A stretch of 64,000 nt of DNA from HGM11525 sp036307445 (GTDB lineage Bacteria > Bacillota > Clostridia > UBA1381). Position numbers and translations under genes: made by a program. Below, in pieces: positions 1-8,091 of the stretch; positions within the stretch are counted from its first letter, which is position 1, and every line of letters begins with the position of its first letter. Location of the stretch: positions 1 through 64,000 of the forward strand of contig JAXJXP010000029.1 in assembly GCA_036307445.1 (NCBI GenBank), given 5' to 3'. Below the pieces are notes generated by a model. That model worked only from the letters and a program-made list of their open reading frames with translations, ran no database searches and was not told where the DNA came from.

Positions 1-163
1 AGTTTATATAGTCCGCATTATGTGTATCTCTGGTAAAAATAACTCTTCCATTAAAATTTCTGATCTTATCGAAAACTTTTGAAACAATATTTTCAGCATC
101 CTTACTTCCTAGACTTCCTGATATAAAATCATTCTGCATATCTACTACTACTAAAATTTTCAT
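1..163 (-). CDS. Isochorismatase/nicotinamidase-family cysteine hydrolase, N-terminal part only
   Basis: The first 54 codons of a gene that runs off the left edge. The protein begins MKILVVVDMQNDFISGSLGS, the usual start of the cysteine hydrolase superfamily that includes nicotinamidase PncA. The Asp in VVDMQNDF is the first catalytic residue, and the following VIFTRDTHNADY fits the family. A GAGGTGG ribosome binding site lies just upstream of the ATG. It starts 10 bases after the stop of the preceding gene, so it is probably the last visible member of that operon. The catalytic Lys and Cys lie outside the window, so the substrate (nicotinamide or other) is an inference. Confidence 0.8.
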   Translation of the reverse strand, partial: MKILVVVDMQNDFISGSLGSKDAENIVSKVFDKIRNFNGRVIFTRDTHNADYIN

Positions 164-173
164 AAATACCACC

Positions 174-1241
174 TCATTTGTACAGCTTTAACTGTTCTAA
201 CGGTACAACAACATCGATAACTCCCATTGCATACGGTGCAATCTCATACGGATTAAGATAAAAATGTACACCATCATCAGCCAAGAACCATTTCAGCTGA
301 TTGAGAGCCTCATCAAGACACTCAACAGAATCTTCGTAGAAAGACTCAGGGGTATCATTTATACTCTCTACAAAGAGATTATATACATCCTGGCGAATAA
401 CATTCTCATTATTCGGTAATATATCCGTAATTTCCACCATTTTTCCAGTTTCAAGGTTATATGTCATAGAATACATTGAGTAGTTTGGATGAAATCCTCC
501 TGAAAAATTACAGTCAGAACAAATAATAGATATGAGGTTATAGTCATTATAAGTAATATCAAAAGTATGTTCTGCCATATAAGGTACAAACTCAGTTCCT
601 GACGAAACAGAATTAATATACGCATCTTTTGCAGCAGGAAGACACTCCATTACTCCTCTCTGGCATGCATCATCCGCGTCGCCTCTGATAAACTCATTGA
701 ACGCAACACAAACACTGTCGTCTGATAAAATTTCAGGATATGCAGCACGATACGTCATTACAACCGTCCCGTCATCAGCAGTTTCTGCACCATTTATATA
801 GCAATCCTTAATTATACGTTCTCCCTGTGGAAGTGTTATCAGAACCTTATTTTCATCCTTGTTCCATAAAACATCCGCGCCAAGAGCCTCACTTACCGCA
901 CGTACAGGTATAAGTGTTCTGTTATTTAAGGAAAATGCCGGTGTTTCAAGTTTCTTTTCCTCACCATTAATATAATACTTATCTTCTCCCAGTGTAAGCA
1001 TCAACGAAGAAAACCTCTTTGAAGCATATACAGTGTTTGTTTCAGGAATCCAGTCCACACTTGCACCAAGCTCTTCAAATATTTTTCGCAATGGCACAAA
1101 AGTACGATTATCGACTACAACAGGCGGCTGGTCGTCAAATACCACTTCTCTTTCATCAACAAATACAGAAACCTCTGCATAAGCAACAGACATCAAAAGA
1201 AGAAACGATAATGTATATATCATTATCCTTATTAACTTCAT
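174..1241 (-). CDS. Secreted copper amine oxidase N-domain protein with DUF3298/RsiV-like C-terminus
   Basis: A 355-residue exported protein with an N-terminal signal peptide ending near AYA. Residues about 25-138 hold two repeats of the type VVVDNRTFVPLRKIFEELGA and LNNRTLIPVRAVSEALGA. These define the copper amine oxidase N-terminal domain, a non-catalytic wall-associated module common in Firmicutes. Residues about 150-350 match the DUF4163/DUF3298 architecture of RsiV-type proteins (FSGGFHPNYS, then NPYEIAPYAMG near the end), which in RsiV binds lysozyme. No membrane anchor follows, so the protein should be free in the wall or medium. It lies 21 bases after the foldase gene, in the alaS-mfd direction. 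The ligand is unknown. Confidence 0.8.
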   Translation of the reverse strand: MKLIRIMIYTLSFLLLMSVAYAEVSVFVDEREVVFDDQPPVVVDNRTFVPLRKIFEELGASVDWIPETNTVYASKRFSSLMLTLGEDKYYINGEEKKLETPAFSLNNRTLIPVRAVSEALGADVLWNKDENKVLITLPQGERIIKDCYINGAETADDGTVVMTYRAAYPEILSDDSVCVAFNEFIRGDADDACQRGVMECLPAAKDAYINSVSSGTEFVPYMAEHTFDITYNDYNLISIICSDCNFSGGFHPNYSMYSMTYNLETGKMVEITDILPNNENVIRQDVYNLFVESINDTPESFYEDSVECLDEALNQLKWFLADDGVHFYLNPYEIAPYAMGVIDVVVPLEQLKLYK

Positions 1242-1262
1242 ACAACCACCCCCTGCTTAGTT

Positions 1263-2231
1263 TTAAGAAATGCTGCGGAAAAGATCTTCGTTCTTTACAA
1301 CATTAAATCGTGCTTGAAGCTTCCACTCATTCATAGCAGCATCAAGCTTCTCGCGTGCTGCAACACTTTCAATCCTATCAGAAACATCTTCTCTATTAAT
1401 CGGCAAACGTTTTATTATATGAAAACCAAGACTGCTTTCAACCAAAGTTACACCGTTATATTCAAGAGATGCAGTACCTTGCTCAAATTCAGGTACCATT
1501 TCTCCGCTTGCAAAAACATAGCCATTCGGATTCGTCTGAAGTCCCGGATCCTCCGAAAGCTCGTTCATCAGCATATCATAATCTTCGCCGGATAAAATTC
1601 TTTGATATGTTGCTTCTGCAAGGGCTTTTTTCTTAAGCTTCACTTCTTCAGAAAGCGGAAGTCTTGTTGAAGTATCAACCGTGGCAAAAAGAATATGCTT
1701 CGCATTATAATACTCCTCGGACACCTTACTAAATGCAGCATCTCTGTCACTTTCTGTAATTGGCGATTGTTTTACTGCCAGCTCCGCAAGTTTTTCAGAA
1801 TATATTTGTGATTCGCATAACATTTCGATAAAATCATCATCTATACCAAGCTGTGTTAAAACAGTGTTATAATTGTTTTTACCGCCATATTGCATTATGA
1901 AATTTTGCTCTAATCTATCGGCATTTGCTTCTTCTGCATCGGTCAAATCAATGTCAAGAAAGTCAGCTATTTCGATATAAGCGATATTTTCAGCAGCAAG
2001 CTCCAAGGCACGTTCTTTGGCGACGTCAATCGCTTTCATACCCTCAATTTCCTGAGTTTGCCAATCCTCATCCGTTGCAAGTTCCGTTCCGCTCATTTGA
2101 GATTTTATGCTATTTAAGTAAAACTCAAACTCTCCCTTTGTAATCTTTTCATTACCTGCTGTTGCAACATAATCCAGACCGCAAGAGGATAGTGCGAGAA
2201 CAACTGATAAAATTACTAATATCTTTTTCAT
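1263..2231 (-). CDS. PrsA/SurA-like peptidylprolyl isomerase lipoprotein
   Basis: A 322-residue predicted lipoprotein with the lipobox LSSC at residues 14-17. A SurA-like N-terminal helical region is followed by a parvulin (PpiC) domain at about 170-280, with NAKHILFAT, the SEDPG loop and LGFHIIKRLP. It should act on the outer face of the membrane, assisting folding of exported proteins. The start is supported by AGGAG nine bases upstream. It follows mfd by 43 bases on the same strand, an order seen in other clostridia. The exact paralogue name (prsA or other) cannot be fixed from sequence alone. Confidence 0.88.
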   Translation of the reverse strand: MKKILVILSVVLALSSCGLDYVATAGNEKITKGEFEFYLNSIKSQMSGTELATDEDWQTQEIEGMKAIDVAKERALELAAENIAYIEIADFLDIDLTDAEEANADRLEQNFIMQYGGKNNYNTVLTQLGIDDDFIEMLCESQIYSEKLAELAVKQSPITESDRDAAFSKVSEEYYNAKHILFATVDTSTRLPLSEEVKLKKKALAEATYQRILSGEDYDMLMNELSEDPGLQTNPNGYVFASGEMVPEFEQGTASLEYNGVTLVESSLGFHIIKRLPINREDVSDRIESVAAREKLDAAMNEWKLQARFNVVKNEDLFRSIS

Positions 2232-2274
2232 ATCTGTATTCTCCTGTATTGCAGATTTATATTATAATTATAAC

Positions 2275-5200
2275 CTATTTACCTTCGTTCTTCAATGATA
2301 AAATAGTCTGTAACACAAATTTAACATTGTTAAGCTTACTCTTTGGCTCCTTTTCAAAGTAAGTTATCTGAGGTATTTGCGATGTTCCTACCTTAATATT
2401 CATAGGGAACTTACCGATAAGTGCTATTACCGTTTCTGGTTCAAGCGCTCCCTCGTTAAAGGTGAATACAAAACGTCCTCCCTGTTTCTCGCTTATTTCA
2501 ACTACACCGCACTCAGATGCTACAGTCTTGATTTCAGAAATCTTTATAAGATTCATTACCGCTTTTGGCACATCACCAAATCTGTCAATAATTTCATCAA
2601 TTACTTCTGCAGAATCTTCATCAGAAGCAATTGCAGCAATTTGTTTGTAGGCGTCAATACGTTGATTCTGATTTTTAATATACTTTTCAGGAATATATGC
2701 ATCAACAGAAATATCAATCAATACCTCAGCATCTCCTTGTATCTTTTCGCCCTTTACCTCTCTGACACTTTCAGAAAGAAGTCTGCAGTACATATCATAG
2801 CCAACAGAATCCATATGCCCGTGTTGCTGTGCTCCCAAAATATTGCCTGCACCTCGTATTTCCAAATCACGCATTGCTATTTTGAAGCCTGAGCCAAACT
2901 CAATAAACTCTCTTATAGCACTAAGACGCTTTTGTGCCGTTTCTGAAAGCACCTTATCACGCTTATAGGTCATATACGCATATGCACTTCTTGTCGAGCG
3001 ACCAACTCTTCCTCTAAGCTGATAAAGCTGCGATAATCCCATTCTGTCTGCGTTTTCTATGATAATTGTGTTAGCGTTGGGGATATCAAGTCCTGTTTCG
3101 ATAATGGTAGTACATACAAGAATATCGGTATCACCGTTTACCATACTGTACATAATATCCTCAAGCTCATCTTCCTTCATTCTTCCGTGAGCCACTGCAA
3201 CTCTTGCATCCGGAATAAGCTTTCTGATATTCTCAGCGACAGTAAATATACCTTGTATTCTGTTATATAAATAGAACACCTGTCCTCCTCTTGCAATCTC
3301 CTTTTTCATTGCATCAGCAAGAACAATCGGATTATGCTCCATTACATACGTTTCAACTGGATATCTGTTTTCAGGCGGCGTCTCAAGAAGGCTCATATCA
3401 CGAACCGACAGCATTGCCATATGCAAAGTTCTTGGTATCGGTGTGGCTGTCATAGAAAGAACATCAATGTTCTTCTTAAGTTCCTTAATCCGTTCCTTAT
3501 CCGCAACACCAAACCTCTGTTCTTCATCTATAATCAGCAGTCCTGCGTCTTTAAATTCAATATCTTTCTGCAATAATCTGTGTGTGCCGATAATAATATC
3601 TATCTCACCTGTTTTAACCTTTTTTATAATATTCTTCTGTTCCTTTTCTGTGCGGAAACGTGATAACATTTCTATTGTGATAGGAAAATCAGCCATTCTT
3701 TTTCTGAAGGTTTCAAAATGCTGCATCGCCAGAATAGTTGTAGGACAAAGGTATATTACCTGTTTCGAATCGGTTGCAGCCTTAAATGCCGCACGAAGCG
3801 CTATCTCTGTTTTTCCGTATCCGACATCACCGCAAAGCAGTCTGTCCATCGGTCTGTCATTTTCCATATCAGCCTTAACTTCTTCAATTGATCTTAATTG
3901 GTCAGGAGTTTCAGAAAAGGCAAATGTATCCTCAAAATCTCTCTGCCACGGAGTATCTCCGGAAAATGCAAAGCCTTTTGTATGTTCTCTTTCCGCATAC
4001 AATTCAACAAGCTGCTTCGCCATATCTGCAGTTGCAGTTTTAACTCTTTGTTTTGCCTTGTTCCATTCACTGCCGCCAAGCTTATTAAGCTTAATCGTCT
4101 TTTCGCCACTGCCGACATATTTATAAAGCATATCCATCTGGTCAACTGGTACGTATAAAGTATCAGTACCATGATATTTAATATGAAAATAGTCCTTTGT
4201 TACACCGCCAACCTCCATCTTCTTAATGCCACAGTATTCACCGATACCATGCGCTCGATGGACAACATAATCTCCTACATTTATATCGGTATATGCTTTG
4301 ATTCTTCTTGCTTTATCAATCTTTTTGGCTCTTCTGCTTTTTTCTGCGGCAAAAATATCTTGTTCAGAAATAAGAACAAAAGAAAGCTCAGGATATTCAA
4401 ACCCCTTCTTGCTATTGCCTTTAATAACAGTTATTTCGCCTTTATTAAATTCAGCACCGTCTTCGAGGTATGTTGCCAAAAAGCCCTTTTCATTAAGCGT
4501 ACCGGCAAGATTTTTTCCCTTCGAACCGCTTGCAGTAAGTATTACAACAGTAGCACCTGCTTTTTTCCACCCGGTCAAATCATCATAAAGATACTCTATT
4601 TTACCATGCAGGGAAACAGTACTCTTGGTTACAAAATCAACTATCAACGTATATTTGAAATCAAGTGATGTGTGAGCCAGCAAATTTAGTGATATTCTAT
4701 TATGCGATGATAGCATTTCACAAAAAGCTCTGTATGCAATCCACGGAAGTGGCGTTTTGGGTATCATAACCTTACCCAAAAGTTCAGATATTCTTTCCCC
4801 TTCTTCCCATTCAAGCGTCTTAGCTCTTTCATTAAGACGTTTAGGCTCAGCAACAAATACAAGAGTGTCCTTTTCAAGATGATCACATATGCACGGTATA
4901 TTTTCAAAGAGGTATCCAATATATTTGTCAATAGCAGGAAATCTTTCATCCTCAGAATGCAATTCTTGTTCGTGTTCCAATACTTGTAATAATTCTTCTG
5001 ATGTGCTTTTTCTTCTTATAGCTTTATCAATATAATCTGAAAGCTTATTATTCTCTTCTTCTGTAAGGCACAGCTCAGATACCGGTATTATACGACATTT
5101 GTCTACGTTTAGTTTAGACCTCTGGTCAACAGGATCAAAAAAACGAACAGAGTCAATCTCGTTATCAAAGAACTCAATTCTGACAGGCTCTTCATTATTA

Positions 5201-5736
5201 GGCGAAAAGATATCCAGAATACCTCCACGAACAGAAAACTGCCCCTGAACCTCAGTCATATCACATCTTTTATATCCCATTGTAACAAGATTTTTTGTTA
5301 GTGACTCAATATCATAGCACTCGCCAACAGACACATCAAAGGCAAGCTTATCGAATCTATCCTTAGAAATAGTATAAGATAGACAAGCAGCAACTGATGC
5401 TACAACAACTGCACCGTCTTTTATACGATCAAGTGCAAAAAGCCTTTGCAGTTCCCTTTCGTGATTTCTCACATCAATGTTATGAAATACGTATTCTTTA
5501 TCAGGAAACAGTACCGCTTTATCTGTATAAAGCTCAAGCTCTCTTACCATTGCACGTGCTTCATTTTCGCTGTACACGACAACAAGCGCACCTCTCTTAT
5601 GAGACAGTGCGCCAATGAGTTGAACCTGTGCGGCCTCGGAGATACCGGAAACTGACACAGCTCCATTAGTCTTTGAAATTTCCTTTTTTAACTGTTCATA
5701 CGGCTTATAACCGTCTAAAATGTTAAGCAAATTCAT
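2275..5736 (-). CDS. mfd: Transcription-repair coupling factor Mfd
   Basis: An 1153-residue protein of normal family length. It displaces RNA polymerase stalled at DNA lesions and recruits UvrA for nucleotide excision repair. The UvrB-like N-terminal region spans about 1-350. The RNA polymerase interaction domain is near 485-545 (GDYVVHRAHGIGEYCG). The translocase has Walker A GDVGYGKTEIA at about 636-646, the DEEQ box (LIIDEEQRFGV) and the motif QLRGRVGRS. The C-terminal TRCF domain includes IDAYIPEKYI-type sequence. It starts 10 bases after the pth stop, and pth-mfd is a classic Firmicutes neighbourhood. All key motifs are intact. Confidence 0.98.
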   Translation of the reverse strand: MNLLNILDGYKPYEQLKKEISKTNGAVSVSGISEAAQVQLIGALSHKRGALVVVYSENEARAMVRELELYTDKAVLFPDKEYVFHNIDVRNHERELQRLFALDRIKDGAVVVASVAACLSYTISKDRFDKLAFDVSVGECYDIESLTKNLVTMGYKRCDMTEVQGQFSVRGGILDIFSPNNEEPVRIEFFDNEIDSVRFFDPVDQRSKLNVDKCRIIPVSELCLTEEENNKLSDYIDKAIRRKSTSEELLQVLEHEQELHSEDERFPAIDKYIGYLFENIPCICDHLEKDTLVFVAEPKRLNERAKTLEWEEGERISELLGKVMIPKTPLPWIAYRAFCEMLSSHNRISLNLLAHTSLDFKYTLIVDFVTKSTVSLHGKIEYLYDDLTGWKKAGATVVILTASGSKGKNLAGTLNEKGFLATYLEDGAEFNKGEITVIKGNSKKGFEYPELSFVLISEQDIFAAEKSRRAKKIDKARRIKAYTDINVGDYVVHRAHGIGEYCGIKKMEVGGVTKDYFHIKYHGTDTLYVPVDQMDMLYKYVGSGEKTIKLNKLGGSEWNKAKQRVKTATADMAKQLVELYAEREHTKGFAFSGDTPWQRDFEDTFAFSETPDQLRSIEEVKADMENDRPMDRLLCGDVGYGKTEIALRAAFKAATDSKQVIYLCPTTILAMQHFETFRKRMADFPITIEMLSRFRTEKEQKNIIKKVKTGEIDIIIGTHRLLQKDIEFKDAGLLIIDEEQRFGVADKERIKELKKNIDVLSMTATPIPRTLHMAMLSVRDMSLLETPPENRYPVETYVMEHNPIVLADAMKKEIARGGQVFYLYNRIQGIFTVAENIRKLIPDARVAVAHGRMKEDELEDIMYSMVNGDTDILVCTTIIETGLDIPNANTIIIENADRMGLSQLYQLRGRVGRSTRSAYAYMTYKRDKVLSETAQKRLSAIREFIEFGSGFKIAMRDLEIRGAGNILGAQQHGHMDSVGYDMYCRLLSESVREVKGEKIQGDAEVLIDISVDAYIPEKYIKNQNQRIDAYKQIAAIASDEDSAEVIDEIIDRFGDVPKAVMNLIKISEIKTVASECGVVEISEKQGGRFVFTFNEGALEPETVIALIGKFPMNIKVGTSQIPQITYFEKEPKSKLNNVKFVLQTILSLKNEGK

Positions 5737-5746
5737 ATAAATTCAC

Positions 5747-6316
5747 CTATTTGTTTTTTGAATTAAATAAGTTCATAGCATCGTTAGGTTTTCCCGATAT
5801 AATAAGCTCGCAAGCTTTTGCCGCTCTTGTTATAGAATCCTCAAGTACTTGAATTTCACTTTTAGAAAACCTGCCAAGCACGTGATCTGCAAGATCTGCA
5901 CCATCTGCCTTTGCACCCACACCAATTTTTATTCTGAAAAATTCATCAGAACATAATCTGTAAATAATTGATTTAAGACCATTATGTCCGCCGGCAGAGC
6001 CTTTCGGTCTTATTCTGATATTTCCGCAATTAAGGCTTACATCATCATTTATGATAATAACATTTTCGGGCGGAATTTTATAAAAATCACAAAAATCCCC
6101 GACACAGTTTCCAGACAGGTTCATATATGTCTGAGGTTTTATCAAAAGCACCTTTTCACCGCCAATAAATGTTTCGCCGAAAAGTCCTTTAAATTTGAGT
6201 TTGGTCACCTTAACACTATGCTTATCTGCAAAATAGTCTATGAAATGAAAACCAATGTTATGCCTTGTCATATCATATTCCCGTCCAGGATTACCAAGAC
6301 CAGCTACTATATACAT
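5747..6316 (-). CDS. pth: Peptidyl-tRNA hydrolase
   Basis: A 189-residue enzyme that releases peptides from prematurely dissociated peptidyl-tRNA. Family motifs are GLGNPGREYDMTRHNIGF at the N-terminus, which contains the catalytic His, IINDDVSLNCG with the catalytic Asp, and GSAGGHNGLKSI. The ATG overlaps the ribF stop codon by one base (TAATG), so translation is probably coupled. Length and all motifs are typical. It sits between ribF and mfd in the collinear run led by alaS. Confidence 0.97.
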   Translation of the reverse strand: MYIVAGLGNPGREYDMTRHNIGFHFIDYFADKHSVKVTKLKFKGLFGETFIGGEKVLLIKPQTYMNLSGNCVGDFCDFYKIPPENVIIINDDVSLNCGNIRIRPKGSAGGHNGLKSIIYRLCSDEFFRIKIGVGAKADGADLADHVLGRFSKSEIQVLEDSITRAAKACELIISGKPNDAMNLFNSKNK

Positions 6317-7203
6317 TATTTACCGTCCCTCCAAGATATAACATACTCTCTGTCAAGCATTATCTGCTTTGATAGTTCGTCAATAGTATCAAATTTTATC
6401 TCACCGCGTATGCGTTTATAAATATCAACATCAATCTTCTTGCCGTAAAGCTCGCCATCATAATCGAGTATATGAACCTCAACTGTTCTTTTCTCTGCAT
6501 TAAAGGTAGGATTCTTGCCAATATTTAAAACAGCAGCAGAAGTTATATCAAGATATTTACATATGCAGCAATAAACGCCATCTTTAGGTAAAAGCTGTTC
6601 ATCACAGATTTTAATATTTGCAGTTGGAAAACCAAGCTTTCTGCCATTTTGCAAGCCCTTTACAACAGTACCGGAAATTCTCATCGGTCTTGTCATAAGC
6701 TTGTTTGCAGTTTCTATATATCCCTCAGTAATCAAGTCTCTGATAAAGCTACTTTTTACTGCGTTGTTACCAACATATACAGCCTCAGTGATAGCAGTAT
6801 CAATACTAAACTTATCAAGCCCTGTTTTTAGTTCTTCTGCATTCGCAGACGCACCTCTTCCGCAACGATAGTCATATCCAACAGAGACAGCCTTTACACC
6901 TATTCTGTTCAGATATTGGCAAAATTCGGCACAAGACATACTCTTAAATTCTTCATCAAAATCAACTACATAAGCAAAATGAATACCAAGTGAAGATAAT
7001 ATACGAAGCTTTTCCTCAAGAGTTGTTATTACTTTAATGCCGCTTTGTGAATGATGCCTGAACAAAAGTACACCAAAACTTTTCCCTGTTATCCTTGCGT
7101 TTTTGATTACTTCCAAGTGCCCGAGATGAATACCGTCGAAATTACCAAGAGCAATCGCAGGAAAAGGTTGTTCAATTTTTTCGTTAGAATAATAAATCTT
7201 CAC
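6316..7203 (-). CDS. ribF: Bifunctional riboflavin kinase/FAD synthetase RibF
   Basis: A 295-residue bifunctional enzyme that phosphorylates riboflavin to FMN and adenylates FMN to FAD. The N-terminal adenylyltransferase half has ALGNFDGIHLGHLEVI (the GxFDGxHxGH nucleotide-binding motif), and SSFIRDLI closes that domain. The C-terminal flavokinase half begins at about 170 with GTVVKGLQNGRKLGFPTANI, whose PTAN motif binds Mg-ATP. It lies 6 bases downstream of truB and overlaps pth by one base. The truB-ribF order is widely conserved in Firmicutes. No FMN riboswitch precedes it. Confidence 0.96.
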   Translation of the reverse strand: MKIYYSNEKIEQPFPAIALGNFDGIHLGHLEVIKNARITGKSFGVLLFRHHSQSGIKVITTLEEKLRILSSLGIHFAYVVDFDEEFKSMSCAEFCQYLNRIGVKAVSVGYDYRCGRGASANAEELKTGLDKFSIDTAITEAVYVGNNAVKSSFIRDLITEGYIETANKLMTRPMRISGTVVKGLQNGRKLGFPTANIKICDEQLLPKDGVYCCICKYLDITSAAVLNIGKNPTFNAEKRTVEVHILDYDGELYGKKIDVDIYKRIRGEIKFDTIDELSKQIMLDREYVISWRDGK

Positions 7204-7209
7204 CTGTTT

Positions 7210-8091
7210 TCAACTCCAAAATGATTTTTTAAGTACAAGCTCAGAGCCATTATAGTATGATACTGACAAAAAATTGCTTTCTGTGTCATATACACGATAC
7301 AGCTTGTTTTCTGCAAGACCTGATATTCTTATTTTTATACCGTTCTTGTGCATAGACGCCAAACGATTATTTAACACAACTTTATCATACTCTCCAAATA
7401 CCATATCCGGCCGTATAACCACAGAACTAAGTTGCTCGTTAATTTTTAATTCCTCCAGCTCTGAAAGTGTATGGCAATCAGATATCTCAAAACCGCCACT
7501 TTCTGTTCTTCTTAAGCTTTCCATATATCCGCCGCAACCAAGCCTGTTTCCAATGTCCTCGCAAAGAGTGCGGATATATGTACCCTTTGAGCATTTAACA
7601 TCTATCGTAACTCTGTCATTCTTTAAGTCAACATCTAAAATATCAATAGAATATATTTTAATCTTTCTTGGCTCACGCTCAACGGTTATGCCTTTTCGTG
7701 CTAACTCATAGAGCTTTTTTCCGTCCTTTTTTATAGCAGAAAACATAGGCGGAATCTGTTCGATTTCGCCTATAAATTCACTTATTATGTTTTCTATATC
7801 CTCTTTGGTTACATTGACTTCTTTTTCTGTAAGAACGTTCCCTGATGCATCCTGAGTATCAGTTGTTTTACCAAGAACGAGTGTTGCGGTATATCTTTTA
7901 TTGGAAGATGTCAGCATATCACATACCTTTGTGGCCTTGCCGATACAGACGGGTAATACACCGCTTGCATCAGGGTCCAGAGTACCTGTATGTCCCACCT
8001 TTTTAATACCTGTAAGCCGTCTTACAAAATAGACCATATCGTGCGATGTTTTACCAAGAGGTTTGTCTATCAGGATAATTCCGTCCATCAT
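7210..8091 (-). CDS. truB: tRNA pseudouridine-55 synthase TruB
   Basis: A 293-residue enzyme that converts U55 to pseudouridine in the T-loop of tRNAs. The N-terminus has LIDKPLGKTSHD, and the catalytic motif HTGTLDPDASGVLPVCIG carries the nucleophilic Asp. KCSKGTYIRTLCEDIG completes the active site. The ATG overlaps the alaS stop in an ATGA arrangement (4 bases), indicating translational coupling. Usually truB follows rbfA or a DHH phosphoesterase; here it directly follows alaS. Confidence 0.97.
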   Translation of the reverse strand: MMDGIILIDKPLGKTSHDMVYFVRRLTGIKKVGHTGTLDPDASGVLPVCIGKATKVCDMLTSSNKRYTATLVLGKTTDTQDASGNVLTEKEVNVTKEDIENIISEFIGEIEQIPPMFSAIKKDGKKLYELARKGITVEREPRKIKIYSIDILDVDLKNDRVTIDVKCSKGTYIRTLCEDIGNRLGCGGYMESLRRTESGGFEISDCHTLSELEELKINEQLSSVVIRPDMVFGEYDKVVLNNRLASMHKNGIKIRISGLAENKLYRVYDTESNFLSVSYYNGSELVLKKSFWS